A DNA stretch of 64,000 nucleotides from Pictodentalium vernedei (Eukaryota > Mollusca > Scaphopoda > Dentaliida > Dentaliidae), in contig CM062289.1 in the NCBI GenBank assembly GCA_031216915.1, positions 392,548,674 through 392,612,673 of the forward strand. Reading direction: 5' to 3'. A model generated the notes under the pieces. The model did no database searches and was not told the origin of the DNA. It saw nothing but the letters and a program-made list of their open reading frames with translations. Shown here piece after piece: positions 31,113 through 42,084 of the stretch; position 1 is the first letter of the stretch, and each line of letters starts with the position of its first letter. Position numbers and translations under genes: made by a program.

Positions 31113-32010
31113 GGGGGTTTTTTCCCACATATGTTACCAGATCTGAATGCAAAGCAGCAATTGAGGTTTGCCCCATTAGGAATTCCGATATTAAGATATC
31201 TTTACGAACGAAGTGAGTGTACGCAAAAACGATCAGAAAGATAATGATAATCATTACGGGAAAGATGGGGCACTTGTGTTAGGAAAGTAGGTAGATGATA
31301 GTGATCCAGAATTAGCCAAGCAGTCAGTGCAAGATGGATTAGTACAGTAGATAGTGGATTGGTATGAATCAAGATATTTCTTTGTTTGTATTTTCTTAAA
31401 TGCTGACCGGGTAAGGGCCTTTGTGAACGAGTCGAGTTCGTTCCACATTTTCGGAAAGGTGAAATGTGGCAGGGCCATTGAGAATTGGGTTCGTGGTTTA
31501 TGTATTGCTAGATTTCCGGTTTGCCTAGTTACCCTTCCAGAAGGGTTTGTATGAATCTGGAAACAGTCGTCGAAACTTCTTGGTAAGTTATTGCTCGACC
31601 AGTCATGCATGAATAAGAGGGAATATAACTTGTACAAGTCGTGTATTTTCAAAATTTCTAACCGTTTGAAAAGTGGGTCAGTGTGAGAATTAAATTTTTT
31701 GTTGGTTATAATCCGTATAGCCTTTTTTAGAAGATTTAATAGCCTATTGGTAGAAGACGAGTTGCCCCAGATTTGGACACCATAGATTAGGTGACTTTGG
31801 ATCAAGGTGAAATATAATTGTTTTAGCGATTCGATGGATAACAAACGTTTGACTCTATTCAACACGTAAACTGCCCTGGCCACTTTTGTGGCGACCATCG
31901 ATATGTGATGCTTAGATTTTAGGTTTTCATCCATGTTGATTCCAAGAAATTGTATGAATTTAATTTTCCTGTTATTTCCTGCGACCTCAACCATGTAAAC
32001 TACTGGAACA
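30598..32010 (-). mobile_element. LINE 3' fragment, antisense, inserted at the end of the + strand LINE
   Basis: The open frame 31994-31254 (246 codons) carries FLGINMDENLKSKHHI, LKQLYFTLIQSHLIYGVQIW and LLNLLKKAIRII, the C-terminal RT/thumb and connection of a Jockey/CR1-type ORF2. A ~650-bp AT-rich 3' UTR follows, including a TTTTG repeat. It ends with an AATAAATTTCATTTTCATTT-like short-repeat tail at 30598 instead of poly(A). It is 5'-truncated near 32010. The open frame is long for a relic, so this copy looks fairly young. Confidence 0.75.
31254..31994 (-). CDS. LINE ORF2 C-terminal part (reverse transcriptase thumb/connection), 5'-truncated
   Basis: A 246-aa open frame with the LGI-x2-D and HLIYG-x2-IWG motifs of non-LTR retrotransposon polymerases. 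The last ~25 residues include C-x4-C-x2-C (CTNPSCTDC), as often seen at LINE ORF2 C-termini. The catalytic YxDD region is missing because the copy is 5'-truncated. The ATG at 31994 is simply the first Met in the remaining frame, not the native start. Confidence 0.7.
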   Translation of the reverse strand: MVEVAGNNRKIKFIQFLGINMDENLKSKHHISMVATKVARAVYVLNRVKRLLSIESLKQLYFTLIQSHLIYGVQIWGNSSSTNRLLNLLKKAIRIITNKKFNSHTDPLFKRLEILKIHDLYKLYSLLFMHDWSSNNLPRSFDDCFQIHTNPSGRVTRQTGNLAIHKPRTQFSMALPHFTFPKMWNELDSFTKALTRSAFKKIQTKKYLDSYQSTIYCTNPSCTDCLANSGSLSSTYFPNTSAPSFP

Positions 32011-32600
32011 CATTATATGTAGACACATGCTGAGTACTTCAAAGTGTGTGCATATTTTCGTCGGGCAAGTAAGAATGTCTGCCCGATTTGGTATTTCATA
32101 ATTCTTGTTTCTGGAACGCAATCGGGAAAATTGGTGTTACCGAGCAAAATGGAGTAGTTTTTGTGTGGTGGGGAATTAATGGTGGCAATAAGTAAGCATT
32201 AATTTAGGTGGGTGAAGAGAATAAGAAGAGAGTTGTTCACAAAATTCAACGCAAATTGATATTCCGAGTCGTAAGTTGAGATATGACAAAGTGAGATAAG
32301 AGGTAGTTCAACTGTCTCTCTTCGGCCGTCTCAGCTGCCTCAGTGAGTAGTCGCGTATGTGGAGGGAAATGCATCTGAGGAAGATTTGAACAGGTCCTGT
32401 TGTTGTGGCCTATCTCTTCTTACCTTCTTGAAAAAGGTGGCATAAAGTGGTTAATGATAGGAATTTTCTCGTTACAGCTTTATAAATGTACATACGCATT
32501 ATTTGCTCGTGACGAAATTGTAATGCAGATAAACTTATTTTTTAATTTTTAACAATATTCATTCCCATAAAAATGATTTTGAGGTAGATAGACCTGCTGT
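32010..32600. other. No recognised gene or element
   Basis: Sequence upstream of the antisense LINE's truncation point. A small inverted pair (GTCGGGCAAG / TGCCCGAT, 32061-32094) is the only structure noted. Confidence 0.35.
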
Positions 32601-32603
32601 TAG

Positions 32604-32854
32604 CAGGCCTGAAAATAAGCAGTCTGAATTTGCAGAATGAGGTCCCCACAGGTTGAATTTGATGATGCTCTCCCATACAGTAGGCCAATTTATCCTCTGG
32701 GTACCTCCTCTGTTTAGTTTTGAGACCCTGATTCAGATTGTGGTTCACAGAGGGCAAATTTAGTGATGCTACCCTGCTGTGCAGGGTAGCATCACTAAAT
32801 ACACCCTCTGGGGACCCCATTTTGCAGATGGCAGTCTGCTTATTTTCTGGCTTG
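32604..32854. mobile_element. hAT-A MITE, copy 3
   Basis: CAGGCCTGAAAATAAGCAG...TGCTTATTTTCTGGCTTG; flanks GCTGTTAG / ACTGTTAG (7 of 8). Palindrome GATGCTACCCTGC-GCAGGGTAGCATC. Confidence 0.8.
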
Positions 32855-32859
32855 ACTGT

Positions 32860-33412
32860 TAGCCACCCAAACTCCATCCCCTAATATCTGCCATAGTGCG
32901 ACAAACATGGCAAAAGAACAGAACCGAAAAAGTAGTTTTAGCTAATTCAGTGTATGCAAAATAAAAGCGAGTTCTTATAAACAAGACAGATCCCTAACTC
33001 TACCTGCACGACCTGAGTATTTAAGTCAGTGTGTGAAATCTCAGCCTCAATTATCATTGAGCATCAATGTAAATAGAAAGATTTCATCGTGTCCAGCCCT
33101 TGTGTTTTTTAATTTAGAGAAAGACGCAAAACATGTCGGGTAACTGTGTCGAAAGATCAAACCAAACACAACACACTTTTTTTTCTCTGGAGTACGAGTA
33201 CGTTTCATAAAAAAATGTTTGCATCACGATAAAGTTATGGCTTTTTAAAATAGAGAACCAGTGCTCGTATATGGCTAAATGCGCCACTGCTCGCGAAAGA
33301 CGCAATGTCGAGTGCAAACGTCGACTCCGGTAGTTTTTATATCGCGGGAGTTGTTTCGAACGATGTGACTTCTTTCTTTTTGAAGAAACCCACTGTGCAT
33401 TTTTGAGATATA
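32860..33412. promoter_or_regulatory. Upstream region of the MOLO1-like gene (promoter not resolved)
   Basis: About 550 bp between a hAT-A MITE and the ATG at 33413 with no recognised repeat. It should contain the 5' UTR and promoter unless an upstream noncoding exon exists. A TATAT(C) stretch (33339-33344) followed by GCGGGAG lies 70 bp before the ATG, but no firm TATA or initiator call is possible. Confidence 0.3.
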
Positions 33413-33653
33413 ATGTTTGAAGTTATGGTTCAATTTTGTGATTCCCACGCACAAAATGAAGTTCTTTTCTTTCTGTCTTTTATAAATGTTATCCTGGTAT
33501 TAACGGCGGCACAGTGTATACCCGTTTCAGAAGCCTTAACTAACAGAACGATGTACAGTTTTCCAAACCCCCAAATTGATATTGATAGATGTGGACGAAA
33601 CTGTACAAAATCATGGGTGTGCGACCCGGATCATGTTCTGGATACAATGGAAG
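33413..33653 (+). CDS. MOLO1-like gene, exon 1
   Basis: Codes residues 1-80 plus the first base of codon 81. It contains the signal peptide (hydrophobic FFLSFINVILVL core, then small residues near A33-A41) and the start of the ectodomain with the RCGR and CDPDH motifs. The donor is AAG/GTAAGA at 33653/33654, a near-perfect consensus. The open frame runs on into the intron to 33685, but the conserved protein resumes only after splicing. Intron 1 is 14,155 bp and contains more than a dozen transposon copies. Confidence 0.8.
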
Positions 33654-35657
33654 GTAAGACATGTCATGTTTTTAATGGGGTTTAACCCTTTACCTAACTT
33701 GAAAAGCAGACGACACTTACAAAAAAAAATTCGTGAATAACTAATTTTTTTCATTTTTTGTCTCAAAAACATAGGTTATGACCCATCGTTGGAACGAGCT
33801 CGTCGAGCTCGTTCCAACGAAGGGTCATAACCTATGTTTTTGAGACAAAAAATGAAAAAATAATGAAAATTAATTGGAGATTTTTGAGAATAGCGCTGGC
33901 CGATTTTGGCTGTTACGTTTGAGTAAAGGGTTAACGACGCTTTCGACAGCCAAGGTCACCTCGTGTCAGTCATTTTTAAGGGTGGAGGAAGTCGGATTAC
34001 CCACAGAGACCCACCGAGCAGTGGCGAGCAACTACCAGACTCCCCAACTCCGCACAAACAGTAGTTGAAGACATGTGCACCATAAACGTGCATCACACCT
34101 TTGCACATGGCGCAATCGCCCCGAGGTGGGTAATCGGGATTAAATGCCTTGGCCAACGACACAGCACAGTTGGTGGGGATCGAACTCTGGACCTTGAAGT
34201 CCAATGCCGTAACCACTGAGTCACCGCACTCCCAAGCCATGTCATAATAGCAACACCAACAAACATACTTTTTAAGTGCTGGCAATCTAGTTGCCGGAAC
34301 TTCTACCATGAAATATGAGGGTGAAAATATCGTATTTAACTACCGTTAATTGGCAATGCTGGTCTTTTTTGTTCGATCTTGACTTAAAACGGCAAAGCTA
34401 GTATTTCGTTTCACATTATTTCACGAGAAGGCTATTAGTTTGTTATACGCAGTAAGCCAGTTACTATCTTCAACCAGCATCAGTTTGGCTGCAGGTTAAA
34501 GATATTAATTAATCTACCGTAAAAACGGAGTCTTCTAAATCAAGGCACCTTTGGTAACGGATGACGTCATTTTGCAGGAACGGAATTTGAATAGTTGAAT
34601 GCTTTCGTTTAACCCTTTACCCAACACGACGGTCAAAAACGACCAGCGCTATTCACAAAAATTACCCTTCAACTTTCATTATTTTTTCATTTTTTTGTCC
34701 AAAAAAACATCATTGGAACGAGGTCGTTGAGTTCGTCCCAATGAGGTTCATAAACTATGTTTTTGACGCAAAAACTGAAAAAATTAGTTATTCAAGAATT
34801 TTGTTTGCAAGTGTCGCTGGGTTTCGTGTTAGGTAAAGGTTTAACCTTTTACCCAACGAATCGCCCGCATCCGCCCGCATAATATGCAAATTCGGCAGTT
34901 GAAAAAAACATTATTTTTCAAAAAATTTTAACAAAACCATATCATGTGACCCCTCGTTGGAACGAGCTCGACGAGATCGTTCCAACGAGGGATCACATGA
35001 TATGGTTTTGTTGAAATTTTTTGAAAAATTTGAAGAAATCATATTTAAAATAATAAATTTTCATATCGTCTGCGTTGGGTAAAGGGTTAAAAATACTGCT
35101 CTACTATATATGAGCACTCATCTATTAGTTTACACATTAGTCCTAAAAAAGTTAAAAATCTGTTTCTCAGGCCCTCCCGCATGGTCCTTTTGGCAGCCGC
35201 ATATTCTCTTTTTATAACCAATGCAAACTAAAAGAAATAAAAATTAAATGGTTTATGTCTGATATTTTTCACAAGTTTATAAAACTGATAAATTTGTTCC
35301 TTGGGTGCAACAAGGCTTTGCAATGCTTTAGCATTGCAAAGCCTTCTTGCACTCAAGGGACGAAATACACCACCACCCATGCTATTCTGTAGATTATGAG
35401 ACCTAAAACATTAAACAAACCAAGAACATTAATATTATTTTTGATTTCAAAGAAATAATTACAAAAATAAAAAATAAAAAAAAAAATCCCCCACCCACTT
35501 GCCATTTTACAAAAAATGACATGAGAAATAGAAGGTCTATTTTGAGGGGCCTTATGAAACTTTTGTAGTAACGATCATTACCTTTAACTTTACGGTAGAA
35601 ATAACGGCGATGTGTCTCCAGTTCTTCCACTGTAATTTTTTACAGTGTAAAACAGCA

Positions 35658-35722
<65 letters not shown>

Positions 35723-38700
35723 ATAGCACCGATAACCATAAAAACCTGCATGAATACCATGAGCATCTCTAGACAAAATACTTAACCCCATTTAGTAAAT
35801 GCTGCACGCAGTATTACTGATTTAACCCTTGTCATAGCTGATTAGAGAAATCCACCCAGCATTGAAATCACAATTTGTCAAAGAGGTTTTCTTATCTTTC
35901 ATTAACCCCCCATCCCCACACCTCCGACATATTTCTCCTCACCGAAATAGGCTTTTTGGAAAATACATAAAACATCTAAGTTGGGGGATTGATTTGAGAA
36001 CTGTTGAATGTCGGGATAGGTATGAGAACTGTTGAATGTCACATGCTATGTGAATATATTTTGTATAGAGAATATTGCAGTTGTAACTTTCCACCTGACT
36101 AATCCCGAAATAAAGGTATTTTTTCAGCTTCTTGAATTTGCCTTTTGGAATGTTTTGTTTATTACTCCTTCCCCAAAAACGATCAGAAAATGACACTTCA
36201 AAATCTTGTTTTTAGTAACTAAATATTTTCAGTGTCTTCCAGAAAAGCATAGCTTATGACACCTTGTTAAGGGGCTCGGTGGCGCAGTGATTAAGGAACT
36301 AGACTTTAAACCAAAATGTAAACGGTTTTATTCCCACCAGGGGTAACTGCATTGTGTCCTTGGGAAAGGCACTTCATCTCGACTGCCTATGTGTACTAAG
36401 GCGTATTGCACGTCGGTGGTGAACTTTTCTTCAACCAATGCTAACACTGCTTGTCTTGAGTTAGTACACTGGGGAGTTTGGCAATTGCCCACCGTTGCTC
36501 GGTGGTTCTCTCCTGGTACTCTGGCTTCCTCCTCCCGTAAAACTGTCCGACAAGAGGTTACCCTGACTGTCGAAAGTGTCATTATACCCCAATACATACA
36601 TACATACATATCGTCCCCGAGTTTCAATGTGTTCTATGTGCCAGTAGGCACATAGAACACATTGGAACTCAGGGGACGATATGACACCTTGTCGGAGGGG
36701 TCATAAGCCATTTTGAGGATAAAAAATAAAGAAATAATAACATTTGAATGGAGATGTGAAAAGCAACTGTGGATATGATCGTTACATAAGGCAAATGGTT
36801 AATATTTAAGCAGAATATAAGCATTATTGGCAAACATAATTATTTTTACTATAAGCATATTTTTTACGTCGTATACTCCGCTTGTAGTTGTTCACTGTCA
36901 TTTAATTGACAAATTATTACAACGCCCAATCAATCTCAGTTATCATTAATAGCGTAGATACAAGGGCGGAGGGTGGCATCAAATATTTTCGGCTCGTCGG
37001 GAAAAGTTTAAGGCTTTCTGCAGGTTAAATTTTTTAAAATGGATGGGAAACTATTGATATTTTGGTTGAAACATGTTTTTTGACTGGGGTTTTGATAAGT
37101 AACCTGTTTTGGATGCCAAAACGGTAGAAATTTGATAACCCAACATTTTTGGTCGCGTTGTGTTAACAACCTACCCCTATGGTTTGGCGTCGGCGTGCGG
37201 GCGAGTGGGCTGGTGTTCGGGCGGGCGTCCTCATACTGTTAGCGCAATAACTTGAACAAACGTTCTCCGATTTGTCTAATATTTGCCATACAGGTCTTTT
37301 ACAATAATATCTCAAACGAGTTCGAAAACTGACCCGGCCCGAGATGTCGTTTTTGAGTTATGGGTCTTTGCCACCACAACTCGACGCCTGCATCTCCAAT
37401 GCGCACCTCTTGTTTCCAATGAAATTTGCAAAATACGTAAATGGATGCAAATTGATTTCTGCTGATGATGAAACGTCTTCTGAAGCGGAAATAAACTGAG
37501 TAATTTTACTGTAGTTGGAAACTCTTTCTATATTGGTGCAATTTAATCTGACTGTTGAAGACACAATTTCTTTGATTTGCACCACTGAGAAATTTAATTT
37601 TGGCTGTAACAGAATGAGTCCCAAAGAGCCTAAAAATTTCACAAATTAATTTTGAAAAAAACACGCAGTACTTTTTAGCTCTTATCACCATAGTCGAGCG
37701 AACACACATTGATAAATATCACCCGAGAAGGAATCAAATTTTGTTCTTATTGGGCAATATTAAATAACGAATACAGAGGCGGCGGAGCCGGGGGTGGGGG
37801 GGTGGATACGGGGGCACGTGCTCCTCCCTCCTCCACTTTTTTTCCACGGATATGTATTGCAGTTACACAACGAGTTAAAATGGGCGCGTGCAGACGTGTC
37901 AATATACAGGCATTCCTGTAACATTATTTGCAAATTCAAACAATATTCAGCCTCAGAATCCCACTTTCGATCGTCGCTTCGGTCCGTCTCTTCTACAACC
38001 ATCTTCCAACCCGAAGGCTGGCCTTCGGGTTGAAAGATGGTTGAAGAAGAAGAATCGGACAAGACAGTGCATATTCATCTAAACGAGAGACTGTAGCGAG
38101 TCATAGTAAAGTTTACCGATATACGATTGTAACCTTTCTCACATGGGTCGAACCATGGTAGCATTTCAAATTTGTGCCCCTCCACTTTTATCGAGCTTCC
38201 GCCACCGCTGAATGAATATCTAGACCCTTCGCATAACGTAACGGCCACACCCTTTAATGCTCTTTAAAAAAATGCCATTTCAGCATTATTATTATTATTA
38301 TTACTTTTTATTTTCGCCTCGAAAACATTGCTTATGACCCCTCATTAGCTCGTTCCAGTGAGAGGTCATAAGCTATGTTTTGGCGGCAATAATAGCAAAT
38401 TTGAGTTATTTAAGGATTTTTTTGCAGGTGTCGTCTCCTGGTCGCGTCGGAGAAAGGATTAAATATGCCTTGCATTTGTTCCTATGACTATTCATGTTAT
38501 CGTAATAATTCTGGTATCCAGTCAAAAACCTAGATACCATATATATATATATATACACACACACTCACGAAATACCACCTTACAACAAATGCCTCCGCGC
38601 GGTTTCAACTTAACCCGCCATTCAAATACCGCTTGCATATTTCAAACTGTAAACCAATCGGCGTCATGCTCAAGTTCAAGTTCTTTATTTCACTCCACTC

Positions 38701-41700
38701 AGAATGTACACCAAACAGGGGCGTAGCTCCGGGGAGCCCCTACAATTTCGCTGCCCCCAAAACATTGGCCCAATGCAAGTTTCACCAATACCAGAGACAA
38801 ATGTAGAATATTTTGCTGAGCTAATTGCGGAAGGTCCAATGTGGTATTTACAAAAATAAACTCCGTTTAAACGCGTGAACAACAACAGGCTAATGTAGAA
38901 GGAACGTGACTGTGTCACTACATGACACTGTATGTCCGCGGGTCATCTAATAACTTCATTCCAGGCATTTTTCATTGACTCCAAACCCCGCTGGACTGAA
39001 TCTGAGCGGATTCTCGATAAACATTTTGGATCGAACAACTTTGTACCCACAGACCTCTTGATATTAAAAGACCTTCCAGTAATCTTTATTTCAGGAGTCT
39101 TTGAAGGTTATGCTGCAATCATATCACACTAACTGGGAGCTAGGGGACCTTGGGGATCTATTTATCATATATTTTGTCCAGAATCATTTTCCTTCAATAA
39201 CTTTGCATTTTGCAACAGTTATTATTTTTTATTCATCAGATAGTTGCATCTAAGTACTTAATTCTACGAACTGCACCTCAGAAGAAATCAGCGACACTTG
39301 TCTTTTTCAAATTTCTCGGATACCATAGAATTAAGAAAGGACGCTGGTTTTGTTTACATTGGCATGGCGGAGGTTCGAACCCACGCCAAGAGAGTTTCCT
39401 TCGGCACCAACCGCCTAGCGAAACTATACCGAACCACGTACACCACTCGGCCATCGACAGACCCCCAAAAGGGAATGCTAGCTAACCAAGTATATACGAG
39501 GCCAGTACAGAACACACGGAATACTCAATTATTTATCAGATAGTTGCATCTTAGTTATTTTTTCATGTTTTTTTTTATCTCACTCCAATCATTGCAGTTA
39601 CAACGATATTTACAGAAGTTCATCTCCGAGATTTTCATCATTTGTAGTTTGTGTTGTCTCACATCTGTGTAGCCCGATAAACATCTTCTGCAGATCGAAG
39701 GCTTGGTTTGAAGTTTTTTATGTGTTGTTTGGTGCTTAACCCTCTCTAGTGGTATCTTCCATTCCAGTTCAATGGCAGCAATTAGAAGAGTCCATATTCA
39801 TTATTTGGAATAGATCAATTAATATTTTCAACGTGCAGCCTCAGGGCAGCACGTTGAAAATATTGATTGGTCTACCCCACACTTTTACTGAACAGCCATC
39901 CTATTTAACCCTCTGCACTCTGATGTCAAAATACCAAAATTTGAAGGCCCAAATTTTACCCATAATGCAACTAGGAATCTAGCCAATTCCGTCTTGCTTG
40001 ACAGAGCTTGATGAACTCTGTCAAACAAGACTGAATTGGTTAAATTCCAAATTGCATTAAGCAAAAAATTTGCACCTTGAAATTTTGATACTTTGACATC
40101 AGTGTACAGAAGGTTAATGACGTTATGACGTATCATGTTACTGTCAGGAAAAGCAGCCGCTCGGGTTCAAAGGGTTAATACAGATGAATGTTTTTTCTCT
40201 CACTTGGACCCGTGTTTTTATTTTCTCAATCAAACACAACTGAAATAGATTTATTTTTTCGAGTATGGCAGTTATCGTTATTATATATCTATACATGTAC
40301 ATATGTAAAATTCCTTTTTTCATTATCCTTTTTCCAAAATCTGACGTGAATTGATGCGAAACTATTTCTTATCTTAAGTGATAAAACTAAAATAAAACCG
40401 AAACAATTAAGTTTACTGTAAAGAAATTTCAAATTTAATTCCCGGGGTGTTTCCTTATAAGTTTACACGTCTAGCATCTCCCTTCAGCAATTTTTTTCTT
40501 ACCACAACACTGTTGATATTAATATTTCATTTAATAATGTTCTACCCTATAAACTATGATACTAACGCAACAACTATATCGCTTTGTATTTATTACTGAT
40601 GCAACTTGTCATATTTGTTGAATAAACAGTTCATTCATTCATTCATTCATTCGTTCATTCATCTACACGCAGAGGCAGCGGAACCAGGGAGACACAGGTG
40701 GACACGTGCCCCTCCACTCTTTTCCACTGACATGTTACACGGTTACACAATGTGTTAAAATGGACGCACGAGAACGTGCCAATATACAGGCATCTCTGTA
40801 AAATATCTGTAAATCTAAACATTTGGCCAAAGAATTCCACTTTCGGTCGCTTCGGTCCGTTTCTTCTACTTCAACCATCTTTCAACCCGAAGGCTAGCCT
40901 TCGGGTTGAAATATGATTGAAGCAGAAGAAATGGACAGGAAAATGACCATACCGCAGCACGCTCATCTAAACAAAAGACTAGTGTGTCATGGTACATTTA
41001 CCCATACATGATCGTAACTTTTCTACCATTGGGCCGAACCATGATGGGCCTTGAAAATTTGTGCCCCTCCACTTTTATCCAGCTTCTGCCGCCTCTGTCT
41101 ACACCTCCACATATAAATCCCTGGTGATTTATTCGCTTTTCAGTTCAACACCATTGTCTTCTCTGCTCCGCAGATATTAGAGGACCAGTCTATCTTCATC
41201 CTAATGGTTGAAATACTCAAAATGGATCCGAAAGCAATGTTTCTGCCGTGGCTCATCCTGCTACCCACAAAACTACCTAACACAATTGGCTCTTCCGATA
41301 TGGGAATGGGAATTTGTGTGATATTTCTGTTCAACCATTTAAACCCGAAAAACCGCTTTCCGGCCCAGGATCGTAATACGATCTAAATTCACCAACTAGA
41401 TAGCTGTTCATTGAATTTGTACGGTAGACCAATCGAGATTTTCAACGTGCAGCCCCAAGGCTGCAGGCTGAAAATATTGATTCGTCTTCCCAAGTAACGA
41501 ATATGGACTCTACCAGTTGATGGATCTGAGACGACATGGAATATACCACCAGTGTCCAGAGGGTTAATTTTGTCTAGTTTTTTATTATAAGCAACAAACG
41601 TTTTGGGTGGCTCAACTCTTTCAACACGAGAGGCCGCTTTTCCGGTCGAAGAACACGATACGTCATAATTTCATTAAGTAGGATGGCTACTAAGTGAACG

Positions 41701-42048
41701 TGTGTGGTAGAACAATTAATATTTTCAACGTGTAGCCTGAAGGCTGCACGTTGAAAATATTAATTGCTCTACCCTCAAATAATGGATAAGGACTCATCCA
41801 ATTTCTGCCATTTAATGGGCATGGAAGATACCACCAGTGTTGAAAGGATTAATAAAAGAGTGGGATACACCCCCACTTATTACCCACCTTATCTCCGAAA
41901 TTAGGAAGCGCGGTGGTTCCGTGGCTACAGCATTGGACTTTAAACCGAAGGGCCGACTGTTCGATCCTGGCCAGCGAAAATGGCGTTGTGTCTTCGGGTA
42001 AGACACTAAATCCCGATGTCCCACACGGGGACACGGTATAGCTGCGTG

Positions 42049-42084
<36 letters not shown>

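Larger units (their letters stand above)
36185..36800. mobile_element. TTAA-1 MITE, old copy split by a SINE
   Basis: AAATGACACTTCAAAATC, AAAGCATAGCTTATGACACC and GGGGTCATAAGCC arms flank the SINE. Termini too decayed to show TTAA. Confidence 0.6.

Noticed and set aside
33654-33685. Exon 1 frame continuing past 33653
   Set aside because: It is intron read-through; the consensus donor at 33654 and exact rebuilding of the ADNID motif with exon 2 show that the exon ends there.
39352-39480. A functional tRNA-Ser or tRNA-Leu gene
   Set aside because: A and B boxes are good, but acceptor stems do not pair and no clean anticodon arm can be drawn.
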